A DNA stretch of 64,000 nucleotides from Apostichopus japonicus (GCF_037975245.1 NC_092570.1:4620001-4684000), one strand, 5' to 3'; positions 36,601-52,300 are shown, counted from the stretch's first letter. A program made the numbers and translations. The notes: generated by a model from the letters alone, not told the origin.

Positions 36601-39600
36601 TTACTTGGAAATGGGTATAGAAAAGCTTGAATGGCCATCTTTAACAATAGAAATTCAAGGGCTAAGTGAAATCTCCATGACCTTTCCCCGTCCCTTCCAC
36701 TCCCACCACAATTTAGAAAAACCCATCTTCATCAAATTGTCTCAGAAAACTACCAACTATAAAATAGAATTATATAAATTCGAGAAAATAAAAAATATTA
36801 ATGCAACACAACATTTAGTTTAGAACTGTAATATAATAGACCAGTTATATGCTCAATGAGTAAGTACATAATATGAACAAAAGTACAAGGTGATAAATAA
36901 GTGAGAACCCTCAAGGTGACAACTTTAGGCAGTTGATAAAAAAATTTCACTTTCAAAACGAAGATTAAAACAAAAACCCTAGGAAAATAATGTGACAGTT
37001 GGACAAAAGCATTGTTAGGACACCGATGCATGAAGGGACATCACTAGAATTCTCTGTAGCATTTGTTGTATTAGAACTAATACTCATATTACAATGCTCC
37101 ATGTTTAAAAGTCTGGCAATTCCTAGTTTTGAAAGATATCGACCTATTCTCTTTTGGAATACATGTTGTTAATTTCATTAGTAACTTATGACAATTTTAT
37201 ATCCTACCTTTGCTTCTTATTAAATTAAGTTAAAAACCCACTCAGATATACTACCATACAAAGTGTTAATAATTCATTAAAGAATAGTAGGAAAAACAAT
37301 AGTAAAATGAATATTCATAACGTTGAAGGTGATGAATGATCCACATCAGTTTTGAACAACAAGGTTAGTTCTGAATGAATCCTGTTAATAAGAAGTCGAC
37401 ATATCAAAAGGAAGCTTGCATAATATGCTAATGAATCAAGATAAATGAAAAAAAAATTGGCAAGGTGCACCACAAGGTGTTTTTTGTCCAAGGGCCTATC
37501 AACTGGACGGAGTTTGGGGGTAGTTTGCCATTAATCCCAAGACATCTACTTATCAATGTAACCTTTCTGACGTAAAAGCACAACGTCACACACACACAAA
37601 ACCGAACCTAATACAGGACATCAATAAATCACATAAGCATTAGAGAAACAATAATAACTTCAATCACCATAGATACAAGTACCATAGAGACAATGAATAA
37701 ACATCAACTAATTTACATATTTCATAAAATGCTATAGCCTTTACAATAAAAGTGCATAACAATGCATCAACCAGTTTGCAATATATAACTACTATAACAC
37801 CTCTTAGTGGTTAAAAAAAAAATGACATATTTTTTAACAAGTCAAAGAAAAACAACTAATCTCAAACAGCTTGTTTTTTTTCTAAGTAAATATTAGAATT
37901 TTTTTCCTTGACAAATCTCTCGAAACTTAAAAGCTTATTAATGGGAAATAGTTGCTATCTGTATAAACTCTGTCGAATACATGTAAGAAAAATTGATCAG
38001 AGATGTTTGGCTCCTTACAAGCAACTTATTTCTTGACTTTACCCGTTTCCAACTATTTATACATGTATTTAATCAAATTTTACTTTCTTTATGAAAATAT
38101 TACACATGGGAATTTAACCAGTAGTTTCATGGAACCACAAGGTTTCTTCCAAAATATAATCCAATTTACAATGAAATGCAATACCTTTATAAGTGTTCAA
38201 CTGTAAATTTCCAGTTTAAAAAATCAATTGTTTTGCTGTTGAATCAGCCTATATTTGGGATCTCTTCTAGAAAGCAACTGGGCACCTCTAGAGAAGATCC
38301 TGCTATGATGAAAAGACATCAGCTTTAAACATTTATATGGGCACAGTCAGATCAGCTCTTAAAGTGAATGTATTAATTACAAATTTCCAATATAGTGGAA
38401 TAGTAGAGTAGGTTTTTATTTGATCTATTGTAATCAAAGGTTGATCAAGTTTTTTTGCTATTTAGTAATTTCTGTAACAATTAAATCAAATGTGAAATGC
38501 TCCTTCATTTTAAACAGTATTGCCTTCATGAAACATAGCTGAAATATGTTTGAAAAACAGGTCCTACCAATTGGAAAGTGGAACATAATATTCCTCTTAA
38601 AGTAAAAAAACACCCATCATCTTGATAAACATTTGTTAACACCCAATTACTGTTTCCAAACCAGCCGTGCCAAATTCAAAAAACAAGAAACCATTTCTTT
38701 CAGCACTAGTTATAATGGAACAATGAAGATCTTTTCTATTGCAAATATTGGTATTTTCCATCAACAAAAATCTGAAAATTATACATATAATCCAACCCAA
38801 GTTATACCAATACTTTGCTTACAAACTGTAAGCATTTATGGTTTCAAAGTACTATTTTGAAAGGAACCTTTTGTTAAAAGTGATGAAGACTACCTAAAGG
38901 TGAAGAAACAGATCATATCACACAGGGTGAGAAGATTGGTGCTAATTCTTAGAGTGGTTCATTGTTGATAGCAGGAAATGCTATTAAAATAAACAAAACA
39001 AAATCTAACAAACACAATTCTAAGTGCAAAAAGCTTGCTCTACCACTTACGCATCAGGAGAACTTAATGTTTATTTGAGAATTATCTTTGGTATAATTAT
39101 AATTACAATCATCACAACAGATTCTCAAATGATCTTTCTGTTACCATGGCAATCATATTTAAGCAATCTAAGCACCAATTTCCATTTTTATATACAATTA
39201 TTGTCAAAATTACTGGCTATGTTCAAACTTTAATACTTTATCAAGTTTGGATAATAATTATTTTTTTCTTGAAACATTTTTACGACTTTCAAACAGTGTC
39301 TTGTTGAGTTAATTGTTTAAATATCCATATCAACAAGTAAAGCACAAAAATTGTTATTTAATAGATTACATTGGAACAGAGTAAATAGGTTACTAAAGAT
39401 GATGAAATATTATTTGAAAATAATCAAAAGCTTCCTCAATCTACAGAAGCTAAGGCAATGTAGAAGCGTATCAAAGGAGGGGCCCTGTAATCTTGGGAAT
39501 TTTTCCCTCAACAGGTTAGGCTGACCAGCCTACCATGGATAAACTTTAACAGTGACACATAATATTCTTTGCTTAGCTAGAATTACAGAAAATTCTGAAA

Positions 39601-40345
39601 GATTGGTTTTACAAGTATAGGCTTGATAGGCTTCTTGATAGAGCACATAAACAGTATTACTCATTGAAAACTGTAATAGCTCATCCATATGGTAAGAAAA
39701 GAAATTCCATCAAGTTCTTTTCCCTTGTCACTACATATTTTCATACCCAAAGTGTCTGTGTTAATTTATCAATGATCCTCACTATGACAGTAAAACGTGC
39801 CAATTTGCAGAGATGCAAGCAAAAGAGTTTGAACAAGTGGAGCGTAGGCTAAAATGTGTCTAAAAAGATGACAAGGATGCATAAAGAGAGGCATATCAAA
39901 AACAATCTGGAAGACTAGCAGAGCAGCTATTTCAATAAATGCATATTTGGTCAGGTACCTACAATTCTGTACACAGTCATTCCACATTTGATTTCAGGAT
40001 AAGTTATGAATATAACCAAACCATGTTAGGAAGTGGTTGGGAGAACCACTTTATACTTATTACAACCAAAATCTACCAATAAATTTTAAGGTTGGATTAC
40101 AAAACTATCTACCAGCCTACACCCTCCTCATCTCTCACCCAACCCCCAATTACACGTCACCCTCCTACATCACTCAACTTGACTTCTGACCCCTCTTACA
40201 CCCCACCCTCCTATATCAAGTGTGAATCATCAATTATGGGAAAATATGTATAAAAAGAAAAGACTTCTTGAGTAGTGTGTTTGTTTTTGTTGCACGTAAG
40301 ATGACCTTCAGATGACCAAAGATTACATTCAGAGTCGCCCACTTT
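33616..40345. other. AT-rich spacer between convergent USP and DZIP1 genes, including the DZIP1 3' UTR
   Basis: The two genes meet tail to tail. I found no spliced or domain-bearing coding region. The longest frame (about 131 codons, minus, 34510-34115) is hydrophobic and AT-driven, with no recognised domain. AATAAA on the minus strand at 39075-39070 is one possible DZIP1 poly(A) signal. A dispersed repeat copy lies at 39505-39665. Confidence 0.55.
39505..39665 (+). repeat. Dispersed repeat with tRNA-Lys-like segment, copy A
   Basis: GGTTAGGCTGACCAGCCTAC starts the copy and GGCTTGATAGGCTTCTTGAT followed by AGAGCAC ends it. The same order of blocks recurs at 40656-40865. Confidence 0.6.
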
Positions 40346-43300
40346 TCAGAAATCACTCAAATCGAGGTCATCGTCGTCATCAAAATCAGTGACGGATACC
40401 GTGGAGGTCTTGTTTGTTCCTTTAGTGCTCCCATGAGCAGAATTAGCTGTTAATGAAAAGAAAGTTGAAAATGTATGGGTTGATGCCACTGTCATAAATT
40501 GATATATTATCAATCATAAATATTCACTGATTGATATTTAAATTTCGGTTATTATTCAAATTTTTTAAACTTTCCCTCAGATATCGGTGATCCGATCTAG
40601 GAGGAAAACACTCATTATTAAACGGTTAATAAATCTGTTCACACTTTGTTCTCAATTGGTTAGGCTGACCAGCCTACCGTGAGAAAAACATTAACTGTGT
40701 GTCGGATCCAAACAGGTTAGGTCGAACAGCCTACAATGATATAAACAATAAAAGCCACATATATTTTTCTTGAGCTTAGGCAGAAAGACAGCAGGCTCTC
40801 AAAGACTGTATTTCACAATTTTAAGGCTTGATAGCCCATTTGGCAGAGCACAGAATATGTGCTCTAAGAGGCTTCCAAGCCGCACTCACATATCATAAAT
40901 GTTCCTATTTATCTTGGGTATAAAAATTTAAGAAGAAACACTAACTACGAGTTGAAGAAAGTTCTGACCTTTATTTGATGACGTTCCCCAGACACTTGTT
41001 CCGTAAGTATTGCTTGCATCAGAGTTAGGCTGACCTGGGTGCGGTCGACTGGAAAGGAAATGGTTTCACCAAAAACGGTTCATCAAAATTGGTTTGTGAT
41101 CATAAATTTATCAAAACTTTTGATGAAATTAATATGAATTTAAATTTGTTAAAATAGCTTGATGCCTTGCACAAGTTCCACTAAATGTAAAAGTACAAAA
41201 TTAGCATAGAAATATAAGCAATTATTTTCACCTATATCATCTGAAATGTTTTTCTGTAGTAAAAAGAAAACAATTTCATCCATTATACATTTTAAGAACA
41301 GATTGAAAAAAAAAACTTGATAAAAAGAATAAATAATAAAATAAAACTGTTAGCAAACTTATCCACTAGAGAGCCAGTGTAAGAGAATTTGTAAAAGTAA
41401 GTTGTCCTGAAAAAAAAACTAGATACAATTTTTTTATTTTTAAATAATGATTTGTTTTTTTATAAAACTCTTCAGTTGAGATTAGAACAAAGAGGAATAC
41501 CACAGGTAAGAACCAAGACAGCAAAATAGACATACAGAAAGTTAAAACAGACAATTACAGATACAGCCAAATCACAGTTCAGTTCAGCTTGAAGTTAGAG
41601 TAATATCACATCATACAGGAGGAGTCAAGGACTCAATTTAAGTACTTCAGAAACAGTCAAAGCAGTATGTAAGTAACTTCACCCTTTTCTTTCTCTCTTA
41701 ATTTCTTAATCACTGCTTCGACGATATTTACAAGTATTTGTTCTCTTCACTAAAGTTTTTATCTTTTCACTTCACAATTGGTTCTGGCCACCACTTCTGA
41801 TATTTAGTTTTATATTTTATTTAAAAAAATATATATTTATGCTCTTTAGTGACGGCCTAGCTTTTCCCTACATTCAAATTTAAAAACAAAGAAATTGTAC
41901 AAGAAATAGAATTACTTTGATCCCGCAGGTTGACTCCTGGTCTGTTGCTTGGGCGGAGACGAGATGCTTCCATCCAGAGATGAGATCGCTAAACTATCAT
42001 CGGATTCTTCTCCAGCATCAGGAATCGTCTGGATGGGAAAAATGAAATTAGTTTATTGGGATGAAAATTATTACCATTCACAGCAAGAAAAGGGACAAAA
42101 TTTTGTAACCATAAATTAAAAAAACTTAAGTGGTCTGATAACTTTATATTCATATAAATATTTGGCAATGTCACTCTCTAGAAAATCTGATATTCCAGTC
42201 ATTCCATTTAATTATTCAACAATGGTGGTTTTCTGCAAATTCAAGAGACCAAACACTCAGCGATAATTAAAACAGGAATTTTGCTGGGTGTCGGAGGGGT
42301 TTCTGAGTGTGTATTCTGACCTAACTGATAACATCATAAGATCACAGGCAAAAGTGAAGATTTTATTACAATTCCAGGAATATCTTATGTCGACCTACTC
42401 TGTACTTGGCTTCTCTTTAACAAGTACAACACAAGAAACACTATGGGTTTGTATGAAAAATAAAAAAATAAAAAGGAATATCCTATGAATCATTTGCAGA
42501 ATGTATCGCAAAGTGGAGCTTTCACCGCCACCAGTCGGATGGCCAGAGATGAGCGGGATGTGATACACAACCTGGCAGAGGGAAGATCTTTTAAGATAGC
42601 AATCTGTTAGATATAAGATTCAACATTACAGCTTCCTAAGCAAGTAGAATGAGGACAGAACACTCTATTTGTTCCCCCTCCCTCCCCCCACCCCTCTCCA
42701 TCCCTCCTCCTTTTCCCCATTCCCACAACATCAACTCTGCCAATTTTATTTTATCTTAATATTAACAAACTATTTCTTGATGAAACTCACAGGTATCCTT
42801 GGAGACGGAGAGGCAGTCCTAGGGTCTGGGCTACGAGCACCATTTCTTCCGGTTCCACTGAGATCTATCCCACCCACAGGCTTCTTTGTAGAATGTCTGC
42901 CTTGGAGCTGAGCTTCAATACTCTTTGACAACTCTGATACCATGGGACCCTTTTGAATGCAAGGTAAAACGCGTCATCAAAACAAAACAAATTATGATGC
43001 GTAAGGGCATGTCAGATATTGTTGCTATGGCAACTGTCGTAAATTTGTTTTTCAAATAAACTCGTTTATACCGTTACCATAAATTATTCATTACAGATAA
43101 AGCAAGTGATCCTTCAATTGGAGTGAAGGAATTTTCTATTTAACTATAAATCAAGTTTGATCCGTCTTAAATCCACTGCAGTGTAATTGTTGTTTTGATT
43201 TACAACGTAAGACCAAAAGTTAATCACACGTTCTGTTTTTAACATATAAGGAAGCCAAAATTCTGCTTGCAGAGCAAGTGTAAGAGTTATTGTTACAAAG

Positions 43301-46300
43301 TAAGGAGGGAGAAAGGAGTCCTTGTCGCTTAATCTGCAAATATACTGGATTGATGTCACTTGAAAAGATAAGCAGGAAGTGAGAGTGAAAGGTTCATCAC
43401 CTTTGGAGTGCTGGAAGATGGCCGTCCTCCTCCTCGTTGCATCTTGCCAGCAGAGACCTCATCAAGGGCGCTGATGTCTTCCGAGTCCCAGTCGCTGTCT
43501 TCTACATCATCGCCCTGCATAATGAAGTAGAAAAATGGGGCAACAGAGAGGGGTAAGTGGTGGTGACAACAATGTGGATAATGAGCCAAAAAATGACTAT
43601 GATAGACATACTGACCTCAAAAAACCACTCTGAAAATGGAAATAATGTTAAAATGGACACTACAAAATGTCATTATTACAAACACTTCCACAATTGAGCA
43701 ATTAGATACAATCATTTGCATAATTTGGCAAATTGGATAGCAAAACTATCTGGCTGTTACAACATTTCTTTCAAATCTTATACCTTTGCTTTAGACACAA
43801 TGAAACATTGCATCTGGAAGGTCTCGCAGATTTTAGCTACTGTCGGCTAAAAATATGATGGATTCCTCATCCAGGAGAAGCCCCTATGGTGTACTCATCT
43901 GAAATGTCCTTCCAAATGGTAAGAAATCCAAAAACAAGATAATGAAACTGTACATAAGCTAACCATCCAACCTGAAGTGCAAGTTACTATCAGCCAATCA
44001 GCTTTCACCGTTTGTACATGTGGTTAGTTACCATCCTTACATACCTGCCAACCAGGCTGGTATTTCCAGCGTACAAACTATACAGAGATGCTTCAATCTT
44101 TAAAGCAGTGATACCAACCTGTGCTTTTCCATTTGGGACGGGGTCAGCTCGTGGGATCGTGACGGGAGCTGCCTGGCGTTGCTGTGGGTGTGGCTTGGCT
44201 ACAGGTCTATCGGTGACCTCCGATTCTTCTTCGTCTTCCAGCGACAAATCTTCATCTTCGTCTTCCTCATCATCGTCACTTTCATCATCGCTTAGATCAT
44301 CTTCAAACGAACTGACAGAAGAAAGGCAAACCAAGAACTTTTTTCTTAAATTGAAAGATAAAGTGGTTGATGATGGCATTCCGTTTGCGACTCTGTACTT
44401 CAACCACTTCAAGACTGAAACCAGATGGGATACGGAATGGTTTTCCAAACAGTTAGAACACAACATGAGTGTATAGGGAGCAGAGAAATTAAACACTTTG
44501 GTCATAGCAAGTCTACATAGATTTGGACCAAAATAGTTCACTTTCTGATATTTGCAGATTTACAAGATACAAAACTGGTCAGCTCTGCACATACAACTAT
44601 AGAAAACGATCAAAACTGCTTCTCTCCTTGTATATTACAATTTTGCCTCTGGGAACCTATTGAATACACCTAAACACACTCACACAGACATGCATGCACA
44701 TACACAAACCTAAACACAAAGTAAAAACGAAGATACTTACACCCTTGGTACAGAAACTCTAGCTTGAGATTGGTTCTTTGGGGTGGACGTTGATGGCTGT
44801 GACCTTTGACCCGGTGTCCTCACTTCAGTACCTGGCCTCCTTCCACTCCCACTTGAGGCTGACCTGACTACAGAAGGGGAACCCCTCCCCTGATCCCTGG
44901 GGGCCACTGGGGGAGGTGTCTTTCTCCTGGCACTCGAGCCAGGTAGTGAGTTTGACCTTTTTGCAGGTCTTTTAGGTTGTTCCTTAGGTTTAGCAAGAAT
45001 GGACCTTGGCAAAGTCTGGGACCTCGGAAAGGTCCCTGATGATGACTGGTTGGCAGGTTTGGAGTACTGTAAGCTGGCAGTACCTAGGAGATGAAAAGAA
45101 GACATTTAGGAGAGACTTTAAGGAGCTGGTTGTATTCCAGTACTGAAATTAAAGGACTGACCAGTGTTATGATCGAGTGCATAAAGGCAGTGGTATTAGA
45201 AGTAATGACCCCTAGCATCTCGGAGGTTGTGGATTCAAGCCTTAGCTGGCTAGAGTATGGTGGGCTTTCATCCAGGAGAAATCCACGAGTTTGTCATCAG
45301 AAATGGTCTACCAAAATGGTAACAAAATCCAAAATGAGCTTAAAATTGCAAATTGGATAGCATAGCCACCAGACATAATGTGTCAGTTGCAACATGCAAT
45401 ATGTGGCTGATTAGGGTCGTTAAATAACTGCATTCAAGCCGACATTTATGAACATTATTCTTATAACAACACTGGTGCCACCCCGCCCTCACACACACCT
45501 CTTAGAATATTGTTCACTCATGTCACTATTGCACTGCACATGCAAAATAACACAGTACTTCTCACTCTAAGTAGTCAAATGTTTGTGAGAATTAACATAA
45601 TGACTTTGATGACAGTAAAGTTCTGCCCAAGACTTAATATGTAAAATAAGACAACGATAGAGGTCTGAAAAAGTGTTGAAGATTAAAGCAGTGATTGATG
45701 ATGACGACGACGAAAATCACGACCATAACCATCACCACAACTACACCACCACCACCACCATCACCATCATCACCACCACCACCATACCCACCACCACCAC
45801 CATCATTATCATCACCATCATCATCATCATCATCATCATCACCACCACCATCACACCACAACCTCCTTCACCACCATCATCATCACCATTATCATCATCA
45901 CCATCATCATCACCATCACTATCATCATCACCACCACCATCAACCACCACCATCAGCACCACCATCACCACCACCATCACCATCATCATGATCCCTTGCT
46001 ACTCTTTTTTTCATCCTCACCTGATCTGACTTGACCTTTCTGGCCTCTCCCATCGCCTTTCTTCCTCCCTCTGGCTTGCTGTTCGATATCTTTGCGCAGC
46101 TGTTCTCTTATGTCGTATAATTTGGTGTGTTTCTTAGCGAGAGACTGTCGGTCCTGCTTCATCTGCCTCGTCTTTGTTTCTAGAGCCTGGTTTGAGATTC
46201 CCTGTACTCCCTGTCAGGAAGAAGATAAAGGAACAATTCAAAGTATAAATCAAGAGAGGTAAACCATTAAAATAAACATCTCCATAGTTAAACAGCACCA

Positions 46301-49300
46301 CACTGAAACAAAGACGTAAAGGAACTGTGCCAAGTCTACAAAGCACGATGAAAAAGGATAAGGTGAACTGAGGGAAAAAAAGGTAACTTTGCAAAAAGGT
46401 TGACAAGAAGTCAGTCCAATAATGAAAGAGATTATATGAGTATAAGCATCCTCTAGATCTGAAATGTGGTAGATAGTGATTCATCTACAGTCACCTAAAT
46501 GGCATGGCGATACCTTTCCAGTAGTGTCCTATTAATTCTACTAATCCTACTAACACACCCATCAGGCCGCCTTCTCCAGCTTGGCTCACCTTCACCCACC
46601 TCGTATCTCTACACATGTTTCTGAATTGATAGATTGATTGATAGACTGAATTAAAATGAAATGAAATTGAATTATTCTCTGTTATTTTCATCTGTCATAT
46701 CACCTTCACATTCTATCACTTATCATTACCCAACCCTGATGCCTATTGTTCAGTTATAACAATGGCTACATAGTCTACATACTTCTTCACACACACCCCT
46801 GAGGTACCCCAGATTATCTCCATGACCTGATGCTTCTTACCTGAGGTATTCCTTTTTGTTCTAATCTCAACTGAAGAGTTTTATCAATCTGTCTCCTCAT
46901 GGCCTCTACCATCTTCTTTTTAGTTAGCTCCTCTGAATTAAAAATAAAAGTATCTGATAAAAATGTTGTTGTTGTTATTTTTGTGGTTAAATAGGTGGTT
47001 CATTGCTAGAAGCCACACGAAATGAAAGCTGACTTAATTCACACTACATGTTGGATTGAAAGTTTGGATCACTCTGAACATAACAGGATATCCTCAATCC
47101 AAGATATTTACACATTGTTAAGAAAGTTATAATATAATGTTAACCTTGCACAGAAAAGTTTGTGTTTGTATACTCCAATATGCAGATGAGGCAAGGGCGT
47201 AGGCCACCCCCCCCACAGTCACAAGGCCCCAAAGTCACAGGGCCTCTGTGAACACTTCTAGGCAAAACCTACATTTGGGTTGTGCCTGAAAATCCTAAGA
47301 GGGGATGGGGGGGGGGGTTTCCAGAGGCTGTTAATCTGACACTGCTGTCAGTTCTGGTTGAATACTATCATTCCTGCTCTTATTTTGCAGATTGCACCTC
47401 TAGTTACCTTATCTTTCATTAACAGGTCAGTTATGCTGAGGAATAAGGTACAAGTGGAAGAAAAATGCAAGCTTTAAACCGAAGGATAGTCAAATCCCTA
47501 GAAATTATCACAATGCTCAAAAGTTCCTTGATGATGACAAAAATAGTTTTACCAGATTCAACCAATTCTTCTTCGGATTCTTCCGAAGTTTCAGGAGTCG
47601 GGGATCGGATGCGGGGTGGAGTTGGTGATGGAGGAGGTTTAGCCTCTTCCGTTTTCTGCTTCTGGAAAAGATTTGGACACCAAATGAACTCCCCTTTAAA
47701 TTAAGCTTATGAGGAGGAAAACGATGCAAGATTAGATGACACAATATGCAACTGTTCTTGACAAGAATACTGATTAGTATGAGACAGGGAAAAAGAAAAA
47801 AGTGCCAATGGCAACATATATTTGAGAAGCAAATTTTGTGGTCCCTGTTGGAAATCTCTAAAAGGAAAATGCTTTGATATGTATATCGCAAAATATCTCC
47901 ATTAGGAACCACTTCTCTGACAAGATGTCCTTACAAAGCAGAGCGATAGAGACACTCTTAAACATTGAACGCATACGCTACAGAATAATTTGCTTTGGCA
48001 GGGTTGCTGACTAATTGCTAATCTTGTTAAGCCTAGGCATCAATACCCTACATAGCTTGTGTTAGGCTACAAAGTTAACAATTCTAAAGGTTATTGCAAA
48101 GAACAAGATCTAAACATTTCCTCTTTTACAATGCAACGAATAGTGTCTCTTTATGGTAATAAATTCATCAGCAAGTCAACTTTCATGCCATTTTGAAGCA
48201 GTTCTTTCACAAAAATTTGAGCAAGATTTTGATAACTCACTGTTTGTTTCAGTTGCTTAACTTCATGCAACTCCCTCTCTCTTTCTTTCAGCTTTGCTTC
48301 ATACTCCTTTGATTTCTGCAAACAAGAATGCTTAATGTCACAAAATAGAATGTCTGCCTACATCAGTTACTAACAAAGAAAACTTTAACAATGCTCTCAT
48401 TGTTCATAGAATGTTCTAGGACTCACTGAAGGTAGCAAAATGGTAGGTAGCAATTTAGGTAGCAACTTCACTGTAGGTAGCAAAAATAATAGGTAGCAAT
48501 GTAGGTAGCAAAGTAGGTAGCAACTTCACTGTAGGTAGCAAATATATATTTCAAAGGTAACAAATAGATTTTGGAAATACAGACATTCACTACGTATGAA
48601 ATTTAGTAACCACAGCTGTTTTTTTAATTGGTCAAGTATTTGCTTTAAACGCACAGCTACCAATAAGACATTAATTTTTAATAATTCTTAATTAAAGCAG
48701 GATCAGTTCTCAAAACTCTTCAAAACATTTCTTCCGCAAAAAGAGTGTTACTTGGTATCAAGGGAGTCTTCAAACTTGTTAACAAACTCAAAGCCTCAAC
48801 AACAATTGAAATTTTAACAAACAGACCCCAATAAAATTCAAAATATTGTCAAAACATTAAATCTTGAGAAACTGAACTAGAAATAAAATAATGTTGATTA
48901 TCACAATCTGCACAATAAGTGACATTTTATGTTTAAGATGAAAATTCATGCAATAATACCTTTACTTTAGCCTTGCAACTTCATAAATTGTAACCCATTG
49001 TAAGAAACTATATCAGTTATTTCATGATACATAAAACAAGCAAATATGTATAAATAAATGCATAAACTGCTATAGCTTTCCAGACATCAGTAAATAGCCC
49101 TTCAGAGTTTAATCCCTGACAGATGCAAGCATTTCGTTTCCACATGTCATGATAGTTATTTCAATACAAGTTTTTTGTCAGAAATCTGGCTTACCTTTAA
49201 GACATTCTGGATCTCTTTACGATGTCTTCTCTCAATTTCTGACCCGCCTTTTTTCTCTTCCTTCAAAGTGGTTGCCATGTTTTCCAACAAAGCCCTGAGT

Positions 49301-52300
49301 TCTTTGGTATCCTTGCTGCATCTCTTCTTCTGATCTTTCATCTTAGCCTCCCATCTTTTCTCCAGCTCGTTTCTCTCATCCTCTAAAGAGGCTCTCGCCT
49401 CTTGAAGCTGTCCAAAGAGAAAATGAGATGATGATCGCATTGTGAAAGGAAGACACTAGACACATTATACCATACAGTTAATAATGTAAATTTTATATTG
49501 ACTGTCAACAAAGAAACAGAAAAGTGACGCCTTTTGAATTGAGATAAGTACACTACTACCACAAATTTTGAAGTGAACCTGAAAAAAGGGAAACATTTTG
49601 AAGAATTTATCAAGAGATACACGGCCATCATGTAGTACATGAATATAGATAATAAAAACTATTGAGACCCACAGGCATGCCCACATTAATGCGTGTGTGT
49701 ACATGTGTGTGTGGGTGTGTGTATGTTTGTGTGTATGTATATATGTACGCGTGTATCTATGTATGTACATGTATGCATGTTCACGTATGTACAATCAGCA
49801 GAATGTTCCATATTATGAGCCTACTGAAGTGTTAAAATGTCCGCAGCAAGGGTGGGCACAAAGCTGCACTTGCAAGCCACTATAACATTCACAACCCATT
49901 TGCAGGCTGCAACACTTCAAGACAATAACAGAAAAATGACAATATATGGGAACTGAAAGATTGGAAAGTTTAACATGGCCAATGTCCATCCATTATGTTG
50001 AAATATCTTATCACAGTTAGGCTCGCCCTTTATGCACACTCCCTTCATTGTTTCATTTGATTTATGGTGTTGGTGTTTATGAATTACATGAATGGATTTG
50101 ATTTATGAATTTTATGAAATTTGTGATTCATGCATGTCAACAAAAATATTATAGGATTCCACAGGCTGCATATTAATAGAGTTAAAAAAACCATTTATGC
50201 TGCTGGCAGAAAATTTTTTTTGCATTCAGCTCACTGGCCAAGTTTTGCCCACTTGTGGCTCACAGCAAGCTAAACAAACTTGATAACATTTATGGTGTTT
50301 GCCGTCCACATGAACATCCTTTTTTTCTCAACTGAGATCCATAATATCTTAAAGGGAGCATTTTGAGTATTACTTTGATAAGTGGGCATTGATCTTTGCA
50401 AAAGACTATATTTTGAAGACACCATCCAGTCATTAAACTAATGGTGGGTGACCTCTGACCTTACCTTCTCTTCATATTCTTCTTTCATTTGCTTCATCTC
50501 CGAGTGCTGTTTCTTTATTAATTTCCTCTGCTCTGCGATTTCATCTTCATCTACCAGAGTACCAAGATTTGACCTTTTGCCTAAAATTTGTAATCAAAGA
50601 CAGTAAATTCATGCAATTTAATTTTGCATGAACAGAAAGTCGATTTTAGATTATTTGCGAACACTTTGAAGGAAAACAAAGATGTTATCTTCAAGTCATT
50701 CTCGCTAATCACAGTGTTAAAAAATTATATCCCATTATTTGGAGAGTTTTAATGAGACCTTTTGTCTTTACAGTCCAGTTGGAGTCACTACCCGTGATAT
50801 ATCTTTCTCTCACTGGACTCTCATTGAGTCTACCCACTATATTATCTCTATGGTGGATATCTGTCTCTAACTAGACTCTCATTGAGTCTAGCCACTGTAT
50901 TATCTTTATGATGGATATCTGACTCTTGAATGTCATTGAGTCTATCACCGTATTATCTCTATTGTGGATATCTGACTCTAACTGGACTATCATTGAGCCT
51001 AGCCACTGTTTTACCTCTATGGTGGAAAAAATTCACAAACTTTCCTTTTTCACGTCACTGTTGAAATTACTTACAGCATTGTAATGTGTACAAACTACCC
51101 AACCTCTCAGTTGGATGTCTTCAGCAGAAAGTTTTAACTCCTGAGTAAATAGAAGGGATTGTTTTTTTTTTCACAGTCCCCCCCCCCAAATTGTTCTATT
51201 AAGGATCTTTGGATGGCCACATGTGTCTGTCGTCCTAAACTTCATTTTTTGTTAGCCTAAATGATTAGAATAATTCAGCTCCATGGGGTTACTTACCTAA
51301 CTTTGACTGTAGGTCTTCAAGAGCAGCCTGAGAGACAGAGTGGTTATCATGCATTTCTTTCATCTCTTTTAAAAACATTGACTGCATTTTCTCCATCTCA
51401 GCCTGTTGATGAAAGAAGTCATTTAGCATATTTAACAAGAAAACAAAGCATGGCAAGATTTTCACAATATTTTACAATAGTCATTTTTTATAGCCATTAT
51501 AGGTAAAAGAGTTATCCATGCAACAGCAGGGTTAGTCACGAGGAATAAAGAAAATGTCAACCCTGTGTAACAGGATCAACCCTTTCCCCTTTTTCCTTAA
51601 CACTACTAGTAATATGTTATTTGATTTTATAATGAAAATTAACATTCTGACACAATTAACAAACAAAAATGTAGTGCAACAAACAAATAAACTGAAATGA
51701 TCATGAAATGAATAATAATGCACCTCAACATCCATAGTGAATATTTCAGTAATTCATGATTTTACAAGTTTCCATGACAACATAAAAATAGGACAAGAAT
51801 GTAATGAACCATTACACCTCAACATTCATAGTGAATATTTTAGTTATCCATGACTTTACATGTCTCCATGACAACACATGAATGGGACAAGAATCTACTG
51901 AACCATAACAAAATTGATCTTACCCCAATACTACTCAACTAATGTAATGATTGAATCAAGTAGACTTCACCTGAAATTTATCAGTGTAGTGTGACTAGGA
52001 CACAACCAAAGCATGTACTGGTATCACAAGGCCACAAGTTCCATGTACAATTACAGTTGAAACATGCAAGAATGTTTAACCAGTTTAAAACTGCAAAGGT
52101 TGACTATGCAACGACACAAACTGTTAGAGTCTTATAATTTGTGGCTTTTTTTTTTAATTTGCTAACCTTGTGGTTCTCACTTTGCTCTTTTTTCCACTTA
52201 ACAAATTCACTCCTCATCGCTTCTTCTTGAGCAGTCAGTTCTGCCTTTTCCTGTTTAGAGAATAATTAATGACGCAAAACGATAAGAAACAAACTTTTAT

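Noticed and set aside
45160-45245. Functional tRNA gene
   Set aside because: Only A- and B-box-like stretches are present. The stems do not pair well, and the sequence continues into a repeated body, so a SINE head is more likely.
45673-46029. Frames rich in Thr, Pro, His, Met or Gly on both strands
   Set aside because: All are readings of the (CAT/CAC)n microsatellite in a DZIP1 intron.
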